The notes beneath the pieces were generated by a model. It worked only from the letters and a program-made list of their open reading frames with translations. It was not told the DNA's origin and did no database searches. A stretch of 64,000 bases of DNA from positions 62,001 to 126,000 of the forward strand of contig CAMPDV010000130.1 in NCBI GenBank assembly GCA_946699065.1, read 5' to 3'. The position numbers and the translations under genes are program-made. Source of the DNA: Loxodes magnus (Eukaryota > Ciliophora > Karyorelictea > Loxodida > Loxodidae). Below are positions 10,200 through 23,448 of the stretch, one piece after another (the first letter of the stretch is position 1; each line of letters starts with the position of its first letter).

Positions 10200-10583
10200 C
10201 TTTTATGCTATTTAATAAATTTAGTACTGAGAAAAATTTGAATGACTAAATTAGCAAAAAAAGTTTAATGGAGAGTCAAGTAAAAATTTAGTTAATATAT
10301 TTTTTATTTTTCAAAATATTTCAAATGTTTCGTTTAAAAGGCCGAAAAAGTAAAAAAATATGAGACAACAAAAAATTTTAATTTGTTTTTCACTCTGCGT
10401 TTTACACTACAGGAAAATTTCCAGATGGACTAAAAATTTAGAAAAATCAGACTACTACTTTAAGCTAAAAGTTGATTTTTCAAAAATATAAAATGTAATA
10501 CACATAGTATTTTTAATAGAGAAATTTATTAAGAGATAGAATTTAAAAAAAATAAATAAGATAACGTTTTTTACCTAAAAGAT
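10200..10583. other. AT-rich spacer
   Basis: Low-complexity sequence between the truncated Gag fragment and the 3' end of the minus-strand gene. Nothing recognised. Confidence 0.4.
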
Positions 10584-11767
10584 TCAAAAATACGGAATTT
10601 TTTTATTGACAAAAGTAAAAGAGAAAATTTTAAAATAAATTTTTTTTATTGAATAAATTTTAAAATCAGATTTGAATAAAATAAGAAAGATATATGATTA
10701 ACAATAAAGTAAATTTAGGATCTTTTCTCTAAATTTTGTTTGTATAAATTTTGTTTGCAAAATAGCCTTATGCTATAAAATAGATTCAAATTTTTTTCTT
10801 AAGATATTAAAAATAAGTTATTTTTCTTGATTAATATAGATAATAATGATTAATTAATTAATTTTCAATTTAACTTTAGCTTTAATTAATTAATATCGAT
10901 TTTAAAATTTTTGAAACATGATAACTTATGCTTTTCATGCTTTAAATAAAAACTATTCTTTCTCTTTTATGTTGCAATTAATTATCTTCACGTTTTCTCA
11001 CTCTTTTGGATATCGTCTCTCCATACCTTTTAAATTCATTTCTTTCTATAAATTTTACCATCTGTTGCTACGTAGAGCTTTCCAAAATATTTCAAAATTT
11101 TATTCTAGTTTTTGTTATTTATTGCTTTACTTCTTCAGTAATTCAAGTATTCCCTGGTTTTTCCATTTTTTTCTTTTAACTTTAACTTTAACTTTAAGAG
11201 TATATATTTGATCATAAAGTATTAGTCTTCTAATATCATGATTCACAACCTATTATTTAAATCATTCTCTTAAATGTTAATAATACTTACGTATCATAAT
11301 ATGTTCAAATGTGTTGTATTCTCCGTTTTTACATTTTAGATTATCAATAGGTAAAATAAAGTCTTATAACTAAAAAACAATTGTCAGACTGGGTTTCCAT
11401 TTTATGTATGCTATTAATTTTTCTTGCTTAATATTTATTAAGTTTTGAATATGTTATTTATGGAAAATAAGACAATTTGGAACTATTAAGTAAAAACATT
11501 AGCTGTAGTCATTCTGTTAATTCTTTGATCTGAATCCCTATAAAATCTAGCATTTATTTAGTTATTAGCATACTTACCAAATATATTTATATTTCTACTT
11601 ATCTTTGTCACTTAAATAAAGATTATAAAATTGTGGCTACTTACGTCGTAACAGTATTACTAGGGTTGCTTTAAGTAATTTAAAGATATAGTTGCATATA
11701 TAACTGAAAGTGAATAAATAAGAAATGTAATACTAGATTTATGAAAAAAGAGATAGCAAAAAGATAT
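10584..11767 (-). CDS. Hypothetical protein, basic helical C-terminus
   Basis: One frame from about 11.77 kb to TGA 10586 with three internal TGA read as Trp (HLREWFKQQ, PKEWENVK, LFKAWKAQ). The central part is clearly protein-like: LTIVFQLQDFILPIDNLKC, KNGEYNTFEHIMIRKYYQ, then Lys/Arg-rich helices (TLKVKVKRKKWKNQGILELL, RSNRWQNLQKEMNLKGMERR). The 5' part is hydrophobic and may hold membrane segments. The first in-frame ATG is only at 11297, well inside the coding-like region, so the true start is unknown and may lie in another exon or frame. The 97-codon plus-strand open frame at 10918-11211 is antisense to this gene. No family recognised. Confidence 0.5.
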
Positions 11768-11837
11768 TCTAGAAGTTACTAAAAATATATAAATTAGCAT
11801 TAATAATTTAGTTAAATAAGATTTTAAAAGAACTAAG

Positions 11838-11878
11838 ATTATAGAGCGCGTAGAACTACAATAGCGCGCGGCTCTTAA
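11838..11878 (-). repeat. Diverged retroelement 3' stem-loop
   Basis: On the minus strand AAGAGCCGCGCGCTATTG pairs with the CTACGCGCTCTATAATC half, matching the terminal stem-loop at 3749. The (TTTA)n tail is lost. It lies downstream of the minus-strand Gag-type ORF at 12.8-12.1 kb, as expected for the 3' end of that element. Confidence 0.55.
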
Positions 11879-12081
11879 ATAATTATATGATAAGCAAAAT
11901 TAAATGTTAAGCTAAAAATTAAACAACTGACATATTAGAACTATTTAATGCTTATTCAGCACAACTAAAATTTTAACAAGCTAACCTTTTTATTATGAAA
12001 AAGGGAATTTTTTAATTGATTTATAGAAGATATGATATATTTAAATGAGATTTTTAATTAATTCTTAGAACATTAATTTTA

Positions 12082-12832
12082 AGTTTAAATCTAGACGGAT
12101 CTGTTTGTAATTTAATAAAAGGCAATGTTTCTCTTGAGTTTGATAGTATTCTTGTGAATTTTTTCTATAGAAATTTCTTTTTGAGTAAAATAGATGCATC
12201 GTTTCTTGTCATAATTTTCTTGATTTTTATTATTAAAAATTTTTAAATCTTTAACATCATTTTAAAAATCGATAGCTAGAACCGCGGTAATTTCCATTTT
12301 TTTCTTGATCATTTTGCTATAGTTATTTTTAATTTTTTATAGCATGGACAGGATATCTGTTCTTTGGATTCTTAAATCATTTCCGCTTCAGGTATTTTAC
12401 GCTTGAATTCTGCTATTACTCCTGGTAATTCAATTCCCGATTCTTTAGTTTAGTCATCTCTTTCTTAAGGTATTATATCGACACCTACATGTCTTGAAAT
12501 TCAAGTGGTTTTTGGGAATTTAGTCCATTCGTTCTCTTAGCATTACATTTTATAATCGAAGAATACACAGCATCTTGCGTAGTTATTCTGCATCATATGA
12601 GATATCCCAATCTTCATTGTACTCAACCTGGTAATAGTCTTCATTTTAAGCTTTAAATAATCTTATTTTTTGGGTTTATAACTTTTTTATTTTTTATCAT
12701 TTATTCCTTCGGCCTTCTAGAGGAGTTTTGGTGTTTTTCTGGCTTCCTTGGAGGGGATAATAAGTGAGAAGCTTCCTTTCTTCTTCTCTTTTTCTTCTTC
12801 TGAACCAGAAATCCCTGTTAGAAACTGACCAT
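12082..12832 (-). CDS. Gag-type ORF1, diverged copy
   Basis: ATG 12832 gives MVSFQQGFLVQKKKKRRRK, matching the MxxxF..GF start of the family. The following coding is in the -1 frame: GSEEEKEKKKGSFSLIIPSK, QKAEGINDKKQKSYKPKK, and after about 12560 a charged, Trp-containing region (QCQENEWTKFPKTTWISRH, GIELPGVIAEFKRKIPEAE) with TGA as Trp. Both frames look coding around 12600-12650 (EYNEDWDISYDAE in the alternative). No intact CCHC knuckle is visible. The end is uncertain; the element's terminal stem-loop lies at 11.84 kb. Confidence 0.45.
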
Positions 12833-13382
12833 TATGAATAATTAAATATTTTAAAATAATTAGAAAAGCTATCTATTCTAGCTTCTTAAGAGCCTTGTGT
12901 AAGTTAAATCTTTATATATCTTACATTTCTTACTTAAAAGCTAATAAAAGTTATTTTAACTCCTAAAAAGTGTTTTATGTAATGATAAATGCTTGATAAT
13001 TAGTTTCTCATAAACGAGAAATAGAATTGCTTGCATTTTCTTAAAAATGTTGGAAGGGATAAATAAACAAGTAAATATAGTAAAATAATTAATTAGATAC
13101 TTAATTACCTTCAATACTCACTTTAAGTTCATTCTCATTTATACAATTTCTATTTTATTGCCTTATATTTTTGCTTCTACTCTAAATTTTAATTTCTCTG
13201 TGTTATAGATTAAAGCTGAAGAAACTATTATGAGTGCTTTTTAAAAATTTAAAATTTACTTAAAGATATCAGTAAGAAAAAAATATGCTAAAACTAAAGG
13301 TAAGAAGGAGAGTGAGAATTTTATCTTAATAATAATAAATTTAATTAAAGTGTTTGTGGCTTTGAGGTATTTCAACCTCATT
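12833..13382. other. Spacer between two Gag-type copies
   Basis: AT-rich, no gene recognised. It contains the 5' flank of the 12.8-kb copy and the 3' flank of the 14.1-kb copy, both on the minus strand. Confidence 0.4.
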
Positions 13383-14146
13383 TCAACTGACATCCAGTGA
13401 TCGTTCCTGGATGCTTAAAATAAAAGTTCGGTTATCCAGTTTTTTCGAAGTTCTGGAACTCGAATGGAAAATTCTTCTTCTGTAAATTCTTACTTCCATC
13501 GTCACGTAAATTCTTGTTAATTCTCTTCAGACTTCTTCGCTGTTTCTCTTCATCTTTTCCTTGTATATCTTGCAACTCTTGAATCTATGGAATCTTGATT
13601 AGCAAGGTAACATCTCTTGAGAATCCTTCTAATATTGATTGGTTCTATTTACCTATCGTCTTCTACTTCCATTTTTATTTCTTAGATTAGAGGCTCTATT
13701 CTTTTTTGTCCAAGTTACTATACTTCGATTTCTTATTTGACTAATCTCTCTTCAGTATTTTAACTTTTTTCTAATAATTTTGTTTTCTTATCTTAATATT
13801 TTTACTTCTTCTTACAGGGTACAGATTTCAAAAGACTTTCAATTAATAAGTATTCTTCATTTGTCTGTTTTTGCATCATTTTTGGATTCTCTTATTTCCT
13901 ATAGTTACTTGGTCTCGGTTTAGGAAGAAAGTCAATATTTTGTTATTAGTTTTATTCTGTTTATGCTTATTTAAGTTCTTATTTTATTTAAGATTGTCTT
14001 AAATTTTCAACTATTGGAGGTTATTAAGATTAAGAAGATTATTATTTCATTAAAGAAAACGTGATGGATGAAGAATTAGAAGTCTCTGCTTTTTGCTCCT
14101 TTATCTATGGAGCCTGCAAAAATCCCTTCTTGAAACCTTCTGCCAT
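13383..14146 (-). CDS. Gag-type ORF1 with coiled coil
   Basis: ATG 14146: MAEGFKKGFLQAPQIKEQKA, the clearest relative of MEGFKRGF. Then a Ser/Gln-rich region (QQSSQSQQPPIVENLRQS), DFLPKPRPSNYRKQ and a coiled coil (NEEYLLIESLLKSV, EERLVKQEIEVQQLGQ, EIKMEVEDDRQIEP). A degenerate knuckle (only CQSRFHRFKSC recognisable) and an Arg-rich tail ending at TGA 13385 are in the -1 frame; a +1 alternative ends at TGA 13380. The -1 choice matches the copies at 2.6 and 38.4 kb. Likely function: RNA binding and multimerisation of the retroelement particle. Confidence 0.55.
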
Positions 14147-14954
14147 TTTTTTAATTCGAATTTTATCTTATTAGAACCAAGAAAGTTAGATTTAAGTTTT
14201 ACTTGTTTATTGATTATTAAAGAACGTGGCACTGTAGTAAATCAACCTTAACTTTAGATACTCACTAAAATTTAGCTAACTAAAAGCAAAAATAATCTTA
14301 TCTCATTACCTTTTAGCAGAAAATATCGACTATTATCACAAAGCATATTAAAGATATTCAAACAACTTAATCTATACAAATCAGAATATTTAATAGATGA
14401 TAAATAAGAATAAACTTATTTATAATTAATTTGCTTAAGCAATTTAAAATTAATTGAGTAAAGGCACTATTTAACAGTAATTTAAAAAAGTAACCTATTT
14501 TTATTAATTGTACTAAAAGAGAAGATAAGTAGCATTCAATTTTGGAGAATTTACTTAAATTAAGAAACTTAAAATATTAAGATTTATCGCGTTTAAAAAT
14601 AGTAAAATAAAGGGAAGAATCAAATTTGTTGAGTTGATATAAATATTATATTAATTCAATGAAAAATACATAAATAATAAGGCTTATAAAAATGCTTAAT
14701 TTCTATTTAAAACTTAATAAATTCCAAATATCTAAATAGTTTTAATTGACTACTTAAATAACTACTTTTCTAAAATTTAATGTTCTTTCTATAAAAAACA
14801 GCGCTTTATGCGTTACTAAAGTTTTAACTTAAATTATAAAAAATGAATTGAAGTTTTCTAATTAATTTATAGAAATAAAATAAGCAAAAGTTATATTTCA
14901 TAATGAAAGTAACTTAATTAAAATCATAAAAGCTACTAAGAAACAATTAATTAA
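14147..14954. other. AT-rich spacer, divergent promoter region
   Basis: Lies between a minus-strand Gag copy and a plus-strand gene. No motif recognised. Confidence 0.4.
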
Positions 14955-17212
14955 ATGTCTCTAATAAAAAGTACACTTTTAATCTTATTTTTTATTCTTT
15001 TTACTTATAGACAGTTCAAATAATAATTAAATAGTAAAAATAAAAAATTGCTTCTTGAGTAAATTTGCTAGCAAGAATGTATAAATGTAGATCTTTATAA
15101 GATATTTAAAAGTAAATGATTTATTGAAATAGAGGTTTAGTTCATAAATTAAAAAACTATAAATAAAAGAGCTAAGATATTAGCTATTATGATATGAGTT
15201 TATATTTAAAAAATAAAGCATCAAGTTAGATCCTTATTAGTGTCTAAACTGAGAGAATTTAATAGCAGTTTTGAATATAGAAATTTAATAAAGAAAAGAG
15301 ACAAAAGCATTAATATCCTATATTGATATATATTAATTTTCCAGAATAAAGGAAAAAGATGGATATATTTGTTTTAGAAGGATCTTTTAAATAAAAAAAT
15401 AAAATTCTTAAAAAAGAGTAAAAAGACAAAGAAAGATACAGAAGTTAAATGGATTAAGTAATAAAATAATTTTAATCCTTTGCTCATAAAGAAGATTATA
15501 TCATTTATCTATTTTATCCATTTATTGGCCTTACATTTAAACCTTAATTTTCTATATTTTCAGGCTAAAAATTTTCTTATAGTAGAACTTTTAAGAGCTT
15601 GATAATTAAGCATTAGTTAGGTATAGAATCTTAGAGGATATAATTAATAAAATTAAATTAAAATACTTAAATAACCTTTCAATCTTATTACTTCTATTAG
15701 ATAGAAACTATTTAAACTGTATGAACAAAATAATTATTTTTCATTGCTATAAAACTATTTAGAAATTTAGCTGCTTTAGATAGTTTTATTTTAAGAATCT
15801 GATTATTAAGTGTCTTAAATTAACCTTATGAAGTTCCCTTTAATTTGTTCAATGATGTAATTAAATATAAAGCTGAAGAGTAAACTATTTATAAAAGCTA
15901 CTATAAATAAATAATCCTGAGACTCTCTTATCAGATCAGAATTATGTTGTACAATGAATCCTATGCTTTTTATTTAAAATATTCCTGTTTCTTTTTCTTT
16001 TCAATAGATAAAAAAGTAGTTAAAGTCAGTTAAAATCTCTCATATTTGAAATTTCTAAATAATTAAAATACAGATATTAAGGTAATATTTGATGGTTATC
16101 CTCATTAAATTAATAAAACTCTATATCCAGTTTAAAGTAGATTATATGCTTAAAATAATCGATAATAAGTATAAAGCATTTCTTCATAGTAAAAGCACAT
16201 TAAATATTTATACAAGCTCTCATAGTTTTAGTCTTAGTGCATTAAGATAAACAAATCCTTCTTTTCAATTTAATTATATTATTAACAATCTAGACACCAA
16301 ATATTAAATCCTAATAATTATTAGATAAATAACTCAGTGCTTTATAACTACTTAAATATATATATACTTAAAGAAAATTAGATCATATTAACATCTTCAC
16401 AAGGTTATTAAGGAAAGTAACACTTAAATACAAAAATTTAGAAATAGATAAAATATTTAGAGTTTATCTATGGATATATAGAAGAAATGTATTAATAGAA
16501 AATGCTTATAAGATACTTTCACTAAAGCTAATAGTTATAAATAAGCTATTTAAACTTAATCATTATTCATTAAACTAAGAAATTAAAACATTTTATTTCT
16601 ATTACCATTAACTTATATTTACCAAATATAACTATGACTTTTGTATTTTCTATCGCTAACTCTTTATGATTAAGCTTTTACTTTTTTATTTGAAAACCTA
16701 TAAATAATAGTAATTACTCATTTAGTAATTATGAAGTTAATTTAAGACTAAAAGGTTTCTATGTGGTTCAGAATAGCATGAAAATTAAGCTATAGTAAAA
16801 AAACTAAATTAATTTAATATAAAGAACTATACTGGGATATATAAATAGAAGCTTAAAGCTTAGATATTAACTTTGAAAGTAAAAAGGCAGATATTTGATT
16901 CTTGAACTAGAAAGTGTAAAATTGAAGGATAAGTAAAAGCTATTTAATGTTGATTAATAAAATTTTTGACTAACTAAATTTTCTTTCGAGGAAGAAGAAT
17001 CCCATCTTAACCCATTGGCCTCTTAAAAATGAAGCGATTTTAATCATAAAAGAAACAAAAAATGATTAAATACGAACTATTTGTAAAATACTGATAGATG
17101 TAAGTCAATTGTCTTGCAAAAGTTAAATTACAATAAGATTAATTATTTTAAAAGAGAAACTAAAAATAATTAAAATGATATATCCCTTTTATAATATATG
17201 ATATACACTTGA
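14955..17212 (+). CDS. Hypothetical secreted or membrane protein, >700 aa
   Basis: From about 15077 a single frame is kept to TGA 17210, over 700 codons, with few internal TGA read as Trp (ILRIWLLSVL, ANSLWLSFYFFIW, YQLWKQKG). An upstream ATG at 14955 in the adjacent frame encodes a good signal peptide, MSLIKSTLLILFFILFTYRQ, and would connect by a -1 change or short intron between 15060 and 15240. The protein has hydrophobic segments near 15740-15800, 15960-16010 and 16580-16710 and a charged C-terminus (KFSFEEEESHLNPLASQKW). The stop is followed by TATATT repeats. I recognise no domain. Confidence 0.5.
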
Positions 17213-17730
17213 CTATATTTATATTTATATTTATATTTCTTAATTTAAAATATTAAATCATAATTCATTCATTTAGATTATTTCTCTATGTTTTTCCTTT
17301 TTTCTAAAATGAAATATTGTTCCTAATGTTTCTTTACAACTCTGTTATGCTTTTATTTATCTAAAGACATTTCATTTTTAATTCTTCGAAAGCTCATTTA
17401 TAATTTTAAATTATCGTGTTTGATATAAATTTTGTTTTAAAGCTACTAATTAAAGTCCACGCTAAAATTTCCTAGACATTTTGCATTAAATTTAAATGAA
17501 TTATAAAGATCTTATTTATCTTTAATGCTTCATAGAGTTATGTATTAATTAATGATTAAGTTAATTTCATTCAAAATATCTTAATAACTTAAACTTTCTT
17601 TTATGACTAACAGAAAGAAATGTTGAAAGTGAATTATGCCTTAAAATAAAAATTAAGTCTTTTAAAATTTAAAGGAAAAGCTTAAGAAAGTTATTGTTTA
17701 TTTTTTTTCTCTACTAGGACACTGGGAAAT
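17213..17730. other. Convergent spacer
   Basis: Separates two convergent genes. A short TATATT repeat sits at 17214-17240; the rest is AT-rich. No terminator structure stands out. Confidence 0.4.
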
Positions 17731-20700
17731 TCATTTGAGGTAGGAATTTAAAAAGAGATACTTTAATCCTTCCATCCACTCTTCTATTTGTCTTATGTTT
17801 AATTTCATTCTCAAGAACCATGACTTTCATCTTTGTTTTCTTCTTCTTAAAACTCTTTAATCGTAAGCAGTTTCTCCTTTTTTTAATGCTAAAAGTTTTA
17901 AGGTTAAAAGTTTAAACTTATTTGATTTACCAAAGTTCATCCTCATTTGATTCTTCAGTTAATGCTTATTCGCTTTAAATTTTTTATAAATTTTTTGTTT
18001 TAGCTTTCATTATTTCTACTTGCATTCCTTCTACTTTAATTATTCTTTTATAAATAATTAATCTTTCTGTTATTATTTGAAAAAGCTTTCTTTTATTTTA
18101 GTATCCTCGTTAATTTCATTTTCTTTAGGAGTATTTTAAAATGAAACATTATTAGAAATTTGTTCTTCATTCTCATAAAACTATAGTTGAACTTTAAATT
18201 TTTCATATTCTTATAGAAAAGTTTGTATACGGCTATTTCAGTATTTTCTTCATGACTATTAAAAGCTAAGACAATTAATTATATAGAGATCATTTATGTT
18301 CAAATCCTTGAGAAGAGCCAATTCTATTTACTTAAGCAAAGAAGGTATTTTCTAGTTTTAAAATAGTTGATAAAGTCTTCTACTATGTTTGTTATCTAAA
18401 GCCAAGCTTAAATAATGCTCTTAGTCTGATTCTTTTTGATTAGGCTTTTTGAAAAGTCTAAGTATTTTAGTTTTGATTTTCTAAATTAAAGTATTTTGTT
18501 GAGGTTATTGAGAAACAATAAGTTTTCTTTCCATTTTAGAAATGGTTTCAAGCAAGTTAGCTTTGCTATTAGAAAGACATAAACTAAATATTTTCTTAAG
18601 AGTTTTATTTTAAACTGAGTTTCCTATTTCTATTGTTATTTACCTAAACCAAAAGATATGAAACTATCCATTTGCTATCACAAGCAATATGAAAAGAGCA
18701 TAATCTATAAACAGTTTTCTTTCTCCAGAGTCAAAATAAATTCCAATGTATAGAATGAAAGATGAAATTAGTAAATAATTCACTTCTAGGATATTTAGAT
18801 CTTTCTTTATATAAGGCTAAAATTTTATTTAGCAAGAAACACAAATTATCATTATCAAAACAAGACACCAAAATTAAAAAATTATCGAATTGTTCTACAA
18901 AAATACTAGAATAGAAGAAATTCCTTGCTTCTAGTACATCTTAAAGAACTCTCAGTAGTAGAAATTCTCTTTATACCCATTTGTTAAAAACCCAAACTTG
19001 GATTTTATTTTATAGCTTTAAATAATTTTCCTATTTTTATAAAGGTATAAAATCACTAGGAAAGGAACCAAAAATCCATAAAATAAATACCCTAGTAAAG
19101 ATAAAACTAAAACGAATTGTCTATGAGATCCCTATCAGCATGTGATATCAGTATAAGAATTTAATACTGAAGTATTTTCTGAAATTTAGTAGCAACTTAA
19201 GGAGTTAAAAATAGTTTAAATCAAGTCAGTATAAATCTGAAAGAATGAGATTGTCATTATACTAATAGCTACTGGTTTGTTAAAGTTTCTTCTTCTTATT
19301 AAAGATCATAAAAATAATACCAAAAGCGTAAATACTCAAATGATAAATGGAAGTAGCAAAGTGCTGGATACTTTGCTATAATACTATTACTCTCCTTCTT
19401 CATTTACAATACAATCCAATTTTATAATATTGGAAGTTACAATGTGAAATCCTTAGTTAAATCTAAATAGTTCTGTAATGATGTTTGGTCAATCGAATTT
19501 AAAACTTTTAATAAGAATGGAGTATTGTATGTGGTTCGATAGTATTTTGAAATAAGCACCAAAATAGGATCTTTATGATTATTTTAAAGTTTTCTTCACT
19601 ATGAACAATATATAAATGATAAAAATGATAAAGATAAGTAAGGCAAATAAAATTGAAAATCTTTTGCTTTAGCATTTTACACATTTATTAAATTCATTTT
19701 TTGATCTTCTTTAATCACAAACATCACATAAAACTCCTTTATATCCTTTTTAGCATTTTCCTTTCCAGTTTATTTCATTTTATAACTTTTTTCTTTCCTT
19801 TTCATCAGAATTTTCCAAATAAGTTTCAAGTCAATTTTTACCTGCAAAAGTACCTAAACATGCTTCTGAAGTAGGACACTTGTGAATTTGAGATGAGTTG
19901 AAAGACGTTCTTCAGTAACCTTAATTTGGAGCAATTAAATTAGCACCATAACATTTTGCTCCTAACATACATTCTTAGCAAGATAAATCGTTTTTATTCA
20001 ATGAATATTATCCATAAAAACAGTTTTAACATAAATTTCCGTCTATGAGAATCTATCCTTGTAAACATGGCTAAATAGGGAGTTCTATTTACATTGTATT
20101 AGTCATATTTTGGTCATAAAATAGATTGTTTTAGTCTATTGCATTTGATTCTAACTACACATGAACTAAGTCTCCAGGTTTGGCTTTGATGATGATATCT
20201 TAAATATCAAATGTTCCTTGATTAGCTTGGAATCTTGTTTTTCCTGCTAGTTGAGCATCATCTAAAAAAACTTGAATAATAGAAGTAGAATCACTTTTTA
20301 TAATCTATCCATATATATCAACTATTTAAATTTGGAATTAGGAAACTGGAAAACCTGGAATATTTGTAAGGCATTTTCTGCTAGTAATATTTTCGTAACA
20401 GTGAGATAGAACATCAGTAATAGAGCTATTACTATATTTATATCCAAACGAAGCTAAATTATTTCCATAATAGGCTTTATTATTCTAAAACAAAGAACAA
20501 ATTTCTTTACTTCAAACATTAGGAATCAGAGTAATCACCGATCCTTAAAATGAAATAGCTCCTCCTTCACTTATTTGAGTCATTATTTAGTTGTTTATAA
20601 AATAGTTATTTTCAACTAAATATTCACAAATCAAATCTTTATCACACAAAAGTCTTAAAGCTCCTCCTTTCGAAACCTACTCTTTATTTCCTTCTATTTT

Positions 20701-23448
20701 GTTATTTTCAAATCTGTTTTCTTCAAATCTTATCCTAGCATTTTAGCAATAACCAACTCCTCCATTTTCTTAAGCAACACAATATTCGAAAATATTTCCT
20801 ATCAACACATTCTCTTTCTCAGGCCTTTTATTTATAATGTCAAAGCATCCACCTGATTAAGCTTACATCTCTGAACATTTGCAGCTTATCATTCTCATCT
20901 AAGAGTTAAGTGAATAAACTGCAGATCCATAAAAGTCTTTACTTATTCCTCTTGTAAAGTTTGAGAAACCTATAACTAAACTGCTTGCTTCTTGAGAAAT
21001 GGCTGTATTCAAGTAGTTACTAAAAGAGGAATTTTCTGTCACCATTTCAGAGCTTTTGAGATAAACTATAGATCCTTAAAACTAGTTGGAAGTAATCCTA
21101 TTAAAGTTTGAATTTTAGATACTTATTTTAGAAGAGAATGCTTAAATTACACTTCTTTATTCGCTTGTCATATTTTCGAACTATACTTCATTTAAAATCA
21201 ATTCAGATAAAGTAAATGTATAGAACCTCCCTACTCTCACTTTTCATGTTCAAATTTAGAATTACTAATATCAACTTTACCTTGGAAATCACATAGAATA
21301 AATAATCCTTCTTCCGTACTTTAGTTTTAAAACACTGAAAACTAAATCTTAACTTCTGAGTCTCTCACTAAAATACCTGAAGTAAGTACTTTAGCTGTGT
21401 TATTACTACAAACTACTTCATTCACTACTAATTTACTTTTATAAAGACAAATTGTTGAAACGTAAGCTTCATTATTGAATATCTAAACTCTCTATAATCC
21501 ACTTGCCTTCTATAGAAAAGTAAGTCTATAAGTAGATTGCACCAGTTGATGTTGCATTATTATTGAAAATCTTGCAATCTTCTATTTTAAATTAAGATTC
21601 CTAAACGTAAATAAACGATCCTTCATTTGCTAAATTTTCACTGAAATCACTCTTTTCTACTTTTAATCAGCTCGAAGTCTCCAACAAACTCACCCCTCCC
21701 CCATTAAATGCTTCATTTTATCTGCATATCACTTAAGATATATTTAGTTGAGTAAGCTTTATATGGAAAACGGCTCCTTCTATAGATGTGTTGTTCGTAA
21801 AGGTTGAATTTATTATGTTTATTTCTGATAATTCTGCTTTTAAAGCTCCGCCATAAATAGCTTAACTATCTCTAACTTCTACAGAGTAAATTTCAACGAT
21901 GGCTCTAAGAAAAATAAGAGTACCTCCGTTAGCAGCTTGATTACTAGTAAAAGTACAATTCGAGATTACCATTATATCATCTTCTGAACTCTTAGCTTAA
22001 TCATATAATCGTATAGCTCCTCCAGCTGTAGAATTATTATTACTAAAGTAGCAATTTTTGAGTTAATAAACAATTGACTAATCTTGTATGTTCACTGCTC
22101 CTCCATTTTCAGCATTATTATCCAAAAATATAGATTCTTCTATTGACTCTATGTGAGTTTAAGATGTTAAATGAATCGCTCCTCCCTTTCATTAATCAGC
22201 GTTTTGGATAAATGTTAAGTTGTGTAAATTTTTTGCAGTACTGTATTCTAATCAGATAACCCCTCCATTCAACTATGCTCTGTTAGAAATGAAAATGGAG
22301 TTTGAAATTTAATATATAAGAACTTGAAAGGAGTCCAATGAACCAGCGTAAACAGCTTTGTTTTGTTAGAAGATACAATTATCAATTAGATAAACTGTAT
22401 CAATAATAAAGTCTAGAGCACCTCCAAAATAGCCTTTGTTTTAGATAAATGAGCAACTTTGAATAGTATAATTTGAATATCCTGCTGATTCTACAACTCC
22501 TCCCCCAAAAAAAAGCAGAATTGTTAATAAAGCTAGAATCCCTAAAATATGAATCTGAATTAAATACTCAGAATACCCCTCCTCTATCCTCTGCATGGTT
22601 GGATATAAATATGGAGTTGGAAATAATAAAAGTTGATTGATCATAATTAATGCAGCTTGCTTGATAGGCTTAATTATAAAGAAACTGAGATTAGGCCACG
22701 TACAGAATGCTTTGTATGCTGTAAAAAATGGTTCCTAAATTTCCAATAAAATAGGAGTTTATAATATCAATAGTAGCATTTTTTATAATTATAGCACTTG
22801 ATGAAGTGAAAATATTTAACAAAGTAAAATTAGTAAATCTAGCTACTCCAGAGGTAATTGATATATAATTTGAACACCCCAAAATAAAGTCTTGCATAGT
22901 TACTTTATAAAGGTCTAGAAAAGTCCTTTCAGCTCTAATGAATATATTAGAGGTGCATTAGTTTTAAAAGCATTCTCCGCTTATAGTTAGGTTTTTTATC
23001 ATAAGAGAGTCTCCATTTAAGCTTAGAGATAGTTTAAGATTCTTTACAATAAAAGGGCTTTGTCTTATGAGTTAAAGCACATTGCTCTAGACTGTTCATT
23101 ATTTTAGCAATAGAATGCTTAAATTGTAATTTTCAATGGTCTTTTATTCTAATTACTTGCTCTTAAAATCTCACAAGCATCACGTTCTTCACAAATGTCT
23201 ATTGTTAGGCATTCTAAAGCATGATTATATGGAGACATTCAAATTTAAGCTTCTGATCCTTCAGGTAAATTGTACAGAGTTTGAGATAAAGAAGTAAAAG
23301 GATTATTTATTTATCCGTTTGGATGAGTTAATCCTAGATGATTTGAAATTTCAGGTGTGGTGACATAGAAATTAATAAGTTGGCATGAAAAGCTTTGAAT
23401 AAGGACTTGAAATAAGCTTAACTATAAAATTAAGTTGGATAATTTCAT
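17731..23448 (-). CDS. Giant Pmp-repeat surface protein with multi-TM C-terminus (copy 1)
   Basis: ATG 23448 encodes a signal peptide (MKLSNLILQLSLFQVLIQS). The ectodomain is a long series of parallel beta-helix repeats of the polymorphic membrane protein type: NNNAENGGAVNIQD, NSTAGGAIRLYDQ, NCTFTSNQAANGG, NNATSTGAIYLQ. Then a Cys-rich segment (GNLCQNCFYGQYSLN, CQECMLGAKCYG, GYKGVLCDVCD), and about six membrane helices with NGYKENFYYWEFFKMYQKQG between them, and a charged coiled-coil tail ending at TGA 17733. The same frame phase is used at both ends. Compared with the intact paralogue at 62469 it has a 1-bp deletion near 23050 and an extra base in the C5A8 tract at 22502-22514, and further offsets near 21.5 and 21.2 kb, so it may be a pseudogene or contain sequence errors. 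Likely a cell-surface protein; ligand unknown. Confidence 0.75.

Noticed and set aside
10918-11211. 97-codon plus-strand open frame
   Set aside because: It is antisense to a better minus-strand coding frame whose Trp/charge pattern and TGA stop are convincing; the plus translation is only Phe/Leu/Ser-rich.
22441-22897. Two minus-strand open frames without stop codons
   Set aside because: They are fragments of the large Pmp-type gene that happen to lack TAA/TAG/TGA, not separate genes.
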